A DNA stretch of 6,377 nucleotides from positions 1 to 6,377 of the forward strand of contig JAESUL010000140.1 of NCBI GenBank assembly GCA_016763115.1, written 5' to 3'. The position numbers and the translations under genes were made by a program. Below, piece by piece: positions 1-5,905 of the stretch; within the stretch, counting starts at the first letter, position 1; the number at the start of each line of letters is the position of its first letter. Under the pieces are notes generated by a model. It was given only the letters and a program-made list of their open reading frames with translations. It searched no databases and was not told the origin of the DNA. Source of the DNA: Phycisphaerales bacterium. Its GTDB lineage: Bacteria > Planctomycetota > Phycisphaerae > Phycisphaerales > UBA1924.

Positions 1-200
1 CAGAACTGCCTGAGCCGATAGAGTTCGTTGCCCAAAACGGGCACATCAACAGGCCGGGCGAGTTGGGCGATGCCCGGATTGTCCATGTGGGTGCTGTAGA
101 GGGTGGCGAGCATCGGGGACTTAGAAATCCCGAGCGCGAGGGCGTGCTCGCGCCCGCCGCCGCCGATGAGAAGTACATTGATGGGATCGTTGAGAACCAT
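1..200 (-). CDS. purD: Phosphoribosylamine--glycine ligase (GARS), N-terminal fragment
   Basis: PurD joins phosphoribosylamine to glycine using ATP, the second step of de novo purine synthesis, in the cytosol. Only the first 66 residues are in the window; the gene runs off the left edge. Residues 9-22 read VLLIGGGGREHALA, the signature opening strand and glycine loop of the PurD N-terminal domain. The stretch that usually reads like APGNAGTA is here THMDNPGIAQLA (about residues 37-48), so this copy diverges from the textbook sequence, although the overall pattern (ARPVDVPV after the loop) still fits. The ATG at 198-200 is chosen because it lies eight codons before the conserved strand and no other ATG lies in frame just upstream. 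No clear Shine-Dalgarno precedes it. It follows the protease terminator, so it is probably transcribed from its own promoter, which I could not identify with confidence. The ATP-grasp domain is outside the window. Confidence 0.87.
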   Translation of the reverse strand, partial: MVLNDPINVLLIGGGGREHALALGISKSPMLATLYSTHMDNPGIAQLARPVDVPVLGNELYRLRQF

Positions 201-236
201 GCGTCGATCGTAGACCCGGACGGTGTCTGCCGCCCC

Positions 237-250
237 GATCCGCCCGGATC
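237..250. repeat. 14-bp palindrome in the purD leader
   Basis: GATCCG and CGGATC flank a central CC, giving an inverted repeat with 6-bp arms, 37 bp upstream of the purD start codon and just beyond the protease terminator. It could be a regulator site or chance in GC-rich DNA. The rest of the 56-bp stretch between terminator and purD shows no convincing -35 box. A weak -10-like TACGAT lies 6 nt before the ATG. Confidence 0.3.
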
Positions 251-256
251 GTCCAC

Positions 257-290
257 AAAAAACCGGGAGAGCATGCGTGCTCTCCCGGTT
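257..290 (-). terminator. Rho-independent terminator of the protease gene
   Basis: Positions 261-273 and 278-290 form a perfect 13-bp inverted repeat (AACCGGGAGAGCA and its complement) around a 4-nt loop. Read on the minus strand, the hairpin is followed by six T residues (257-262, overlapping the foot of the stem). It starts 28 bp past the protease stop codon. On the plus strand the hairpin is followed only by a mixed G/T stretch, so it should act mainly on minus-strand transcripts. It separates the protease from purD. Confidence 0.92.
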
Positions 291-318
291 GGGTTTAGGT
301 CAGGTTGGTGAGCCTGGA

Positions 319-3300
319 CTATAGGCAACCGGCGTTGAATACCGCAAGGTAGGCAAAGACATCCTGGAGGTTGTAGATCCCGTTGTTGTCAAAGTCGCCG
401 AGTTTGGTCTGGTTGTTGAACTCGCTGAGGAAAGCAAACACATCCTGGAGGTTGAGCACGCCGTCGCCGGTCAGATCGGCGATGCAACTCTCATCCATAC
501 ATTCGAGGTACCCGGTGAGATCTGATTCCACAAAATCAGGATCGACACCCGTTCCACGCGAGAGCCCGATGATCCCATCGTTGCCGCCCTGGAGAGTTTC
601 CCATGAGATGGCGATCTCGCCGGTAAAGAACATCTCGATCTGGAAGGTGTTGTCGTTTCCAGCGTTGTACTCGGTCACACGGTCCCAAGAAACAACCATG
701 CGATCATCGAGTTGCTGATATCGAACCGTGCCCGAGTCGCTCGGGTTCAGATCGTCATAGCGACCCGCGATGCGGACCTCGCTGAAGTGTTCTTGGATGG
801 TTTCGCTGAAATCAGTGTCCGCACTCCCAAAGGTGATGTACCCGTTGGAGCCGACAAAGAATGAACCAAAGGACTGCCCATACATCAGGACTGATTTCCC
901 ATCCGCGATCGACACCAACTCGGAATCATCGTCAGACAACGAGACCACGGTCCCGATGGTTGGATCGAATGGGAGCACACCACCGTCGAGTTGGGTCAGG
1001 CACGCCTGATAGCCCTCGACACCGGCGATGGGCGTGAACAAGATCCGTGACCCGACCATACTGAACGAAGAGATCTCATCGGTAAAGAAGTCCGGAATAT
1101 CCGGCGTGGTAAATGTAAATCCGGTGCCGGCGTTGTCGTTGTACGAAATATTGCCCGCCTGGTCGGCCAACTCCACCGCATAGAAATACGAGGTGTTATC
1201 CACAAGACCAGAGAGTTTGACCACATGCGATGTACTCAACGCACCCGATCCTGCGGCATCATTGAGTGCCCCGATCGAGGTGCCGTAGTAGACGGTCGCC
1301 GATGCAGGTTCGTCAATCTGGATTCCGATATCGACAGCGCGAGGCTCGATATTCGTAGCAACGACCTGGATGGTTTGTGGCGGGGTGCAATCCACCACCA
1401 TGGTCGCCAAGACGGTTACATTTGTTGAGCCGTTGCCATCATCCGCATCGAGGTAAGAAACTGTAATTGTGTCGCCCTCAGCGACCAACAGATCAGCGCC
1501 ATTGAAATCAGCAAACTGAAAATCTGCCTCGAACGATGCCGACGCTGGATCGAGTTCGCTCAGGGTCAAGATGAACCCCGCAGGATCGGAATCTGAAGTG
1601 ATAAGCACATTGACCATGTCGAGAACGGTATCGGAGGTATTCAGATCACAATCAACCACGCGGACCGTCGGGATGCCCGAGCACTGGACACGGGCCGCGT
1701 TAAACGCGACCACACCAGTCGAAGTGCAGTTGATGATGGTGCTCGTTGCCGTTGCACCGAAGGTTTGCGCCCCGCCCACCGCGACATTGAAGCCGGTGAC
1801 TTCAACGGTGTACACGCCCGCAGCGGGGTTGTTGATGGCGACCTGCTCGATGTTGTTGATTCCATCACGGACATTCTGGACCGCGGGCGAGCCGGGGTCC
1901 GCGGGGTTGAGCGTCCAAGGCAAGAACACCCCGCCGCCAGGCCCCACGATCCGCAGGTCCAGATCATTGATAAGCACGGGGTCCACATTGGGTGTGCCGG
2001 GGACATCATCCCACGCCATAGTCACCTTCAACTCTGATTCGCCCGGCGAAACGATCACCATGAACCGGAAGACGCCGCCTTGGACGACATCGCCCTCGAT
2101 GACATTCTCAGCGATTACAGCATCGACCGCCTCGATCCCGCGGATCGAGCCGAACCCGTATTGGTAGTCTGGCCCGATGTTGCCGCGATCAATCGCGGTG
2201 TTCGCAAGGATTGATTTGAGTGTCGCGTTCATCAGATCATTGCGATCCGGGAAGGTGATGCGGTACTGCTGGAGGATGAGTGCCGAGATCCCGGTGACGG
2301 TCGGTGACGCCATCGAGGTTCCGCATTTGGTGGAATAACTTGATGAACCGCTCGCACTTGTCGAAGTCACGCCGCCGTCGCCCCCGATCTGGCAACCTGG
2401 GGCTGAAATATCGGGTTTGATGCGTCCGTCATCCACCGGTCCCCATGAAGAGAAACTGGATGTCAGATCGGTATCCGAATCCACTGAGCCCACCGTGATG
2501 TGGTTCTTTGCTCCTGCGGGCGGTGCGGTGGAGAAATATTCTCCGAAGTTGCCGTTGTCATCACCGACGCACCGAGAACTTTGTCGTTCGTTGCCGTTGG
2601 CCCAGACCATGCGGAACGGATCGCCAAGCGAGCCTCGCGTGATGGCGTCGATCAGGGCGGCGGTCACGCCGTAGTTTCCAGTCCAATCACATGGGAATCC
2701 ATTTGGTGCGGTATTGGTGCCGATGGAGTTATTAGAAATGTCGGCACCATAGAGGGAGATTGCCTCGGCGTAATCGGCTTCGAGATCACCCGGATCGGTG
2801 TAGAGGAACCCCTGCGCGATCCCCCCATCCTGCTCGAAACCGTAGGAGATCAGGTTGACCGCGGGCGCCATTCCTCGATGTGTTGGATTGGCGGTGCCGC
2901 CCCCCCCGACGGTCCCGCCGACATGGGTGGCGTGATCAGAGACACCCGCGGTGTCTGATGCACCGACGGTGAGCCGAGCACCAAAGTCTTGGTGATCCGC
3001 CATCCGCCCGCCATCGTAGATAAGCACATCGACCCCGGAACCATCGAGGCTGTAGGGTGCGGTAATCAGCGTGTCGGCCCCAACGAGCGCACGATTCGAG
3101 GCGTTCAGATCCGACATCGGTGGCAACGGCGGCTCGACCCACATCACCGAATCATCGGCAACCAACGCATCAAGCGAACTCACCCGCAGATGCAGCACCA
3201 CCGAGTTAATCGAACCAATCTCCGACGCGATCTGGGCACCGATCTCTCTTGATAAACGGGACGACTCGATCTTGAAGTTCATGTCCTTGTGGAACATCAC

Positions 3301-3858
3301 GATCACCGCAACGAGTGGATCCAGATTGTGTGCGACAAGTTCATCGCGGGTCATCAGACCCGAATCGACGAAGGCTTTGAGTTGCGGCTCCTTGTCGATC
3401 TCGTCGCGTGAAAGCATCCACGGATGGATAATCCCGCCAAGCAGGTCCTTGTGCTGCTTGTTGGCAACATTGATCGAATCAATCGACATCAACGCCGAGC
3501 GTGAGAGAGAACCGGTGTCGGCCTGTGCATCAAGCGTCGCAAAGAAGCTGGTGCCACCAAGCGAAGATTGCAATCGCAAACCGCTCTGCGCAAGGGCTTG
3601 CTTTTCATCAACGCTCAGCGGATGGTTGAAATGAACGATCACATGCGACTGCCCAGCACGCTTGGTAAGCGTCTGCATTGTTTGATTCAACGCCGAGGCA
3701 TCCAAAGCACGCACGGGCTGGTTGATGCCCGAACTCCATTGCACCGTCTGGGTCTTGGCGACGGTTGATTGGGCCGACACACCGGACGCGAGCCCAGCAA
3801 TGAGAAAAAAGCCCGCGGTGAGCCGGGTTGAATGTCCGGTGATCTTCTTTGAACACAT
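319..3858 (-). CDS. Secreted KP-43-like subtilisin (peptidase S8) with dockerin-type C-terminus
   Basis: This is an exported serine endopeptidase of 1179 residues. Residues 1-29 form a signal peptide (lysines/arginine, hydrophobic LTAGFFLIAGLASGV, likely cleavage after VSA). Residues 71-243 are a pro-region that appears duplicated. The S8 domain spans about 262-585 with catalytic Asp282 (IYDGG), His309 (DHATHVGGT), oxyanion Asn423 (ANGNE) and Ser515 (GTSMASP). Residues 590-705 form the beta-domain typical of KP-43 relatives (LKVTMAWDD, NDLDLRI). After this come a beta-sandwich with a DADDGNG motif (705-824), a fibronectin-III-like domain (825-920), a nidogen-like domain (960-1118) and a two-repeat dockerin (1125-1179). 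Twelve cysteines, only one of them in the signal peptide, suggest disulfides such as C390/C430 and C489/C512. A TTG at 3919-3921 would add 21 arginine-rich residues ahead of the signal peptide; the ATG at 3856-3858 gives a normal signal peptide and has GGAG 10 nt upstream, so I prefer it. The gene has its own promoter and terminator. Substrate is unknown; nutrient proteolysis or surface processing is inferred. Confidence 0.93.
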   Translation of the reverse strand: MCSKKITGHSTRLTAGFFLIAGLASGVSAQSTVAKTQTVQWSSGINQPVRALDASALNQTMQTLTKRAGQSHVIVHFNHPLSVDEKQALAQSGLRLQSSLGGTSFFATLDAQADTGSLSRSALMSIDSINVANKQHKDLLGGIIHPWMLSRDEIDKEPQLKAFVDSGLMTRDELVAHNLDPLVAVIVMFHKDMNFKIESSRLSREIGAQIASEIGSINSVVLHLRVSSLDALVADDSVMWVEPPLPPMSDLNASNRALVGADTLITAPYSLDGSGVDVLIYDGGRMADHQDFGARLTVGASDTAGVSDHATHVGGTVGGGGTANPTHRGMAPAVNLISYGFEQDGGIAQGFLYTDPGDLEADYAEAISLYGADISNNSIGTNTAPNGFPCDWTGNYGVTAALIDAITRGSLGDPFRMVWANGNERQSSRCVGDDNGNFGEYFSTAPPAGAKNHITVGSVDSDTDLTSSFSSWGPVDDGRIKPDISAPGCQIGGDGGVTSTSASGSSSYSTKCGTSMASPTVTGISALILQQYRITFPDRNDLMNATLKSILANTAIDRGNIGPDYQYGFGSIRGIEAVDAVIAENVIEGDVVQGGVFRFMVIVSPGESELKVTMAWDDVPGTPNVDPVLINDLDLRIVGPGGGVFLPWTLNPADPGSPAVQNVRDGINNIEQVAINNPAAGVYTVEVTGFNVAVGGAQTFGATATSTIINCTSTGVVAFNAARVQCSGIPTVRVVDCDLNTSDTVLDMVNVLITSDSDPAGFILTLSELDPASASFEADFQFADFNGADLLVAEGDTITVSYLDADDGNGSTNVTVLATMVVDCTPPQTIQVVATNIEPRAVDIGIQIDEPASATVYYGTSIGALNDAAGSGALSTSHVVKLSGLVDNTSYFYAVELADQAGNISYNDNAGTGFTFTTPDIPDFFTDEISSFSMVGSRILFTPIAGVEGYQACLTQLDGGVLPFDPTIGTVVSLSDDDSELVSIADGKSVLMYGQSFGSFFVGSNGYITFGSADTDFSETIQEHFSEVRIAGRYDDLNPSDSGTVRYQQLDDRMVVSWDRVTEYNAGNDNTFQIEMFFTGEIAISWETLQGGNDGIIGLSRGTGVDPDFVESDLTGYLECMDESCIADLTGDGVLNLQDVFAFLSEFNNQTKLGDFDNNGIYNLQDVFAYLAVFNAGCL
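322..486 (-). other. Dockerin-like domain of the protease (two Ca-binding repeats)
   Basis: Residues 1125-1179 hold two EF-hand-like loops spaced 27 residues apart. The first is DLTGDGVLNLQD (D1128, T1130, D1132, D1139) and the second DFDNNGIYNLQD (D1155, D1157, N1159, D1166), each followed by a hydrophobic helix (VFAFLSEF, VFAYLAVF). This matches the D-x-N/D-x-D/N-G spacing of type I dockerins. The protein ends in GCL, and a second cysteine (C1125) sits just before the first loop, so the two could form a disulfide clasping the domain. In cellulosomes dockerins bind cohesins; no cohesin is seen here. The ending resembles the GC-type dockerins recalled from Phycisphaerae. Confidence 0.85.
505..981 (-). 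other. Nidogen-like beta-domain of the protease
   Basis: Residues about 960-1118 contain FFVGSNGYITFG, then AGRYDDLNPSDSGTVRYQQL, DRMVVSWDRVTEY and FQIEMFFTGEIAISW. A 'see-through' opening followed by a DDLNP turn and alternating beta strands resembles nidogen-type extracellular domains and similar modules in secreted enzymes of marine bacteria. A binding role is inferred only. The exact domain borders are approximate. Confidence 0.5.
1099..1386 (-). other. Fibronectin type III-like domain of the protease
   Basis: Residues about 825-920 start with TPPQTIQVVATNIEPRAVDI and continue with ATVYYGTS, HVVKLSGLVDNTSYFYAVELADQAGN and FTFTTPD. The pattern of L-x-x-L-x-x-x-T-x-Y-x-Y followed by D-x-A-G-N is typical of FN3-like modules in bacterial secreted enzymes. 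It probably acts as a spacer or binding module between the catalytic half and the C-terminal tail. Confidence 0.65.
2104..3075 (-). other. Peptidase S8 catalytic domain of the protease
   Basis: Residues about 262-585. The catalytic Asp282 codon lies at 3013-3015, His309 at 2932-2934 and Ser515 at 2314-2316. Order and spacing (Asp, His, Asn, Ser) are those of active subtilases. The variants YDGG for DTG and DHATHVGGT for GHGTHVAGT point to the KP-43 branch rather than to classic subtilisin. All key residues are present, so the enzyme should be active. Confidence 0.93.
3130..3315 (-). other. Second pro-domain copy of the protease
   Basis: Residues 182-243 (LVAVIVMFH to MWVEPP) have the strand-helix-strand layout of a subtilase pro-domain and end in the usual 'SVMWVEP' strand just before the catalytic domain. 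They parallel residues 71-135 further upstream. The assignment is by pattern, not by alignment scores. Confidence 0.5.
3454..3648 (-). other. First pro-domain copy of the protease
   Basis: Residues 71-135 open with SHVIVHFNHPLS, continue through a helix (DEKQALAQSGL) and a strand (TSFFATLD), and close with SALMSIDSINVAN. This parallels VAVIVMFHKDMN ... LDALVADDSVMWVEP in the second copy. Pro-domains of this fold act as folding chaperones and inhibitors of subtilases. Confidence 0.45.
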
Positions 3859-3868
3859 CCTGCGCAAT

Positions 3869-3872
3869 CTCC
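3869..3872 (-). promoter_or_regulatory. Shine-Dalgarno GGAG of the protease gene
   Basis: GGAG lies 10 nt upstream of the ATG at 3856-3858. Together with the position of the signal peptide it favours this ATG over the upstream TTG at 3919-3921. The TTG also has a possible AGGGA in front of it, so the choice is not certain. Confidence 0.5.
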
Positions 3873-3944
3873 GTATCTGATTTCTGCGAGCGCCATTAGA
3901 TCGGCGAACAAATGCCGACAAGGAGAATCCCTGAACGCAAGTTC

Positions 3945-3973
3945 ATCATCTCCAAACCAGAGGCACCTGTCAA
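3945..3973 (-). promoter_or_regulatory. Sigma70-type promoter of the protease gene
   Basis: On the minus strand a perfect TTGACA (3968-3973) is followed, after exactly 17 bp, by GATGAT (3945-3950), which matches TATAAT at four of six positions. Transcription would start near 3938, giving a leader of about 80 nt to the preferred ATG. It lies in the 162-bp gap between proS and the protease, 47 bp past the proS stop. Confidence 0.6.
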
Positions 3974-4020
3974 GAGCAATGTCCCAATACATACCGAGAA
4001 AAGACCCGATAATCTTTGGT

Positions 4021-5841
4021 TTACCCGCCCGAATCCATCACAGCACTGAGAATCTCAACGCACCGCTGGACCACGGTGTCCCGCGGATGCATCGAGCCCT
4101 TGGCGTCGTCGGTCCGCAGCTTGAACTCCACGCCGTTCTCTTCGAGTGTCTTGGGCGAGATCGTCAACCGGATCGGGAGCCCGATCAGGTCCGCGTCCTT
4201 GAACTTGGGACCCGGGCGTTCGGCGCGATCATCAATCAGGACATCAATCCCATGCTCGGCCAACTCGTCGCTCAATGCCCCAACCGCCGCCTGAACCTCG
4301 GGCTCTTTGGGCTTGATGACCACGATGTGGACATGGAACGGCGCGATGGCCGCGGGCCAGATGATCCCGTTGTCGTCGTGGGACATCTCGATGCACGCCG
4401 CGAGCGTTCGGCTTACACCGATGCCATAGCACCCCATGATGATCGCCTGCTTTTTCTGGTCCTTGTTAAGAACGCTAAGCCCGATCGCTTCGGAATACTT
4501 GGTGCCGAGTTTAAAGATGTGCCCCACCTCGATGCCCTTGCGTGCCTCAAGGAACACGCCGTCCGCACGCGGCGATGGATCGCCCGCCTCAGCATTTCGG
4601 ATATCGGCGATCTTGATCTTGTCGTTGCCGATCGCATTACTCATCTCACGCGACCAGTTGAACCCCGTCACATGATGATCCATCTCATCGGCGCCCGTCG
4701 CCCACGATCCGCTTCCCAACGCGTCGGGGTCAACAACCATCGTCATCTCGATCGTGTCCACGGTCTTTGGCGAGACATACCCGATCACGAATCCCGCAGC
4801 CCGGGCTTCTTTTTCGGGCGCAAGCTGCACCGCGAATCCGATTGCATCACGGACCTTTGATTCGTTGACCTCGTGATCGCCACGGACCACTGCAACCACC
4901 CACCTGGGCGACTCTTCGAGCGTCTGCAGCACGATCGACTTGAGCATCAAACTCGGCGTGGTCCCCAGGTGCTCGGCGACCATATGGATGCCGGGCATAT
5001 TGGGCGTGTGGTGCTTGACGAGTTCGCCCTCTGGGGCAACATCAAACGACCACGCACGCTTACCGATCTCTGCCTTCTCTACATTGGCGGCGTACCCCGA
5101 CTCTGGACACACCAGAATCGTGTCCTCGCCCGCGGCGCAGTTGACCATGAACTCGTGCGATGCCGATCCACCGATCGGACCGGCCTCGGCTTCGACAGCG
5201 GAAAAATCCAGCCCGCAACGGGTAAAGATATTGGTGTACGCCTGGTGCATCTTGTCATAGGTCGCGTTGAGCCCGGCCTCACCTTCAAGATCGAGATGGA
5301 ACGAGTACGCATCCTTCATTATGAACTCACGCCCACGCAACAGCCCCGCACGCGGGCGGAACTCGTCACGGAACTTGGTCTGGATCTGGTACAGGTTGAG
5401 CGGGAACTGCTTGTAGCTCGTCAACGCGCCGCACATCAGCGAAGTGATCACCTCTTCGTGCGTTGGGCCCAAGGCGACCTTGCGCCCGTGCCGATCTTCG
5501 AGGGTGAACAAGAGATCGCCATAATCAACATCACGCTTAGTCTCGGCGTACAACTCCATGGGCTGAAACGCGGGCATCAAGAGCTCGGACGCACCGGCGG
5601 CGTCCATCTCTTCGCGGACAATCTCGGAGACCTTGCGCAGCGAACGCCACGCCAGAGGCAGGTAGTTGTAAATCCCCGCCCCGACCTGACGGATGAAACC
5701 GGCGCGAATCATGAAAATATGCGAGGGCATCTCGGCATCAGACGGCGCCTGACGGACCGTCGGGATGAGGGTCTGGGACCACCGTTGAATGGTGCCGCGT
5801 GAAGCTTGGGACAGGCTTGATTTGGTGGGTGTGCTGGACAT
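4021..5841 (-). CDS. proS: Prolyl-tRNA synthetase, bacterial type with editing domain
   Basis: ProS charges tRNA-Pro with proline using ATP, in the cytosol. The 606-residue protein is a class II synthetase. Motif 1 lies at about 49-93 (GFIRQVGAGIYNYLP onwards). GPTHEE is at 125-130. Motif 2 is at 157-181 (FRDEFRPR, then GREFIMKDAYSF). The editing insertion domain covers about 225-410 and includes CPESGYAANVEKA and GDHEVNESK. GHIFKLGTKYSEAIG (440-454) and motif 3 (GCYGIGVSRTLAACIE, 470-485) follow, and the anticodon-binding domain fills 500-606. The insertion domain marks it as the bacterial form, not the archaeal/eukaryotic one. The E. coli enzyme has 572 residues; most of the excess here is a Ser/Thr-rich N-terminal extension of about 19 residues. 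The frame stays open upstream to 6114, but those codons overlap the previous gene and give no ProS-like sequence, so the ATG at 5839-5841 is the start. No good Shine-Dalgarno is seen. It starts 64 bp after the upstream gene and may share its transcript. Confidence 0.97.
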   Translation of the reverse strand: MSSTPTKSSLSQASRGTIQRWSQTLIPTVRQAPSDAEMPSHIFMIRAGFIRQVGAGIYNYLPLAWRSLRKVSEIVREEMDAAGASELLMPAFQPMELYAETKRDVDYGDLLFTLEDRHGRKVALGPTHEEVITSLMCGALTSYKQFPLNLYQIQTKFRDEFRPRAGLLRGREFIMKDAYSFHLDLEGEAGLNATYDKMHQAYTNIFTRCGLDFSAVEAEAGPIGGSASHEFMVNCAAGEDTILVCPESGYAANVEKAEIGKRAWSFDVAPEGELVKHHTPNMPGIHMVAEHLGTTPSLMLKSIVLQTLEESPRWVVAVVRGDHEVNESKVRDAIGFAVQLAPEKEARAAGFVIGYVSPKTVDTIEMTMVVDPDALGSGSWATGADEMDHHVTGFNWSREMSNAIGNDKIKIADIRNAEAGDPSPRADGVFLEARKGIEVGHIFKLGTKYSEAIGLSVLNKDQKKQAIIMGCYGIGVSRTLAACIEMSHDDNGIIWPAAIAPFHVHIVVIKPKEPEVQAAVGALSDELAEHGIDVLIDDRAERPGPKFKDADLIGLPIRLTISPKTLEENGVEFKLRTDDAKGSMHPRDTVVQRCVEILSAVMDSGG

Positions 5842-5847
5842 TGTCCA
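5835..5847. repeat. 13-bp palindrome spanning the proS start codon
   Basis: TGGACA and TGTCCA flank a single central base, and the proS ATG falls in the middle. In RNA this could fold as a 5-bp hairpin with a 3-nt loop around the start codon. It could be an operator, a translational control element or chance. Confidence 0.3.
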
Positions 5848-5905
5848 CGAGTGTACGCCCGGTGACCCAACAGACCCATCGCACGAACACCTCAAACCGT
5901 GATTC

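Noticed and set aside
63..311. Plus-strand open frame of 82 codons
   Set aside because: It runs antisense to the purD start and crosses the strong terminator hairpin, so it is not a plausible gene.
1571..3634. Several 85-198 codon plus-strand frames within the protease gene
   Set aside because: All are antisense shadows of the protease, whose domains and catalytic residues establish the coding strand and frame.
3974..4020. Terminator after proS
   Set aside because: Only a weak AAAGA/TCTTT pairing is visible with no GC-rich stem, so I could not support a terminator here.
3979..5802. Long open frames on the plus strand (293 and 309 codons) opposite proS
   Set aside because: They lie fully antisense to a clearly conserved ProS, show no recognisable domain and have an arginine/histidine/leucine-rich composition typical of shadow frames in GC-rich genes.
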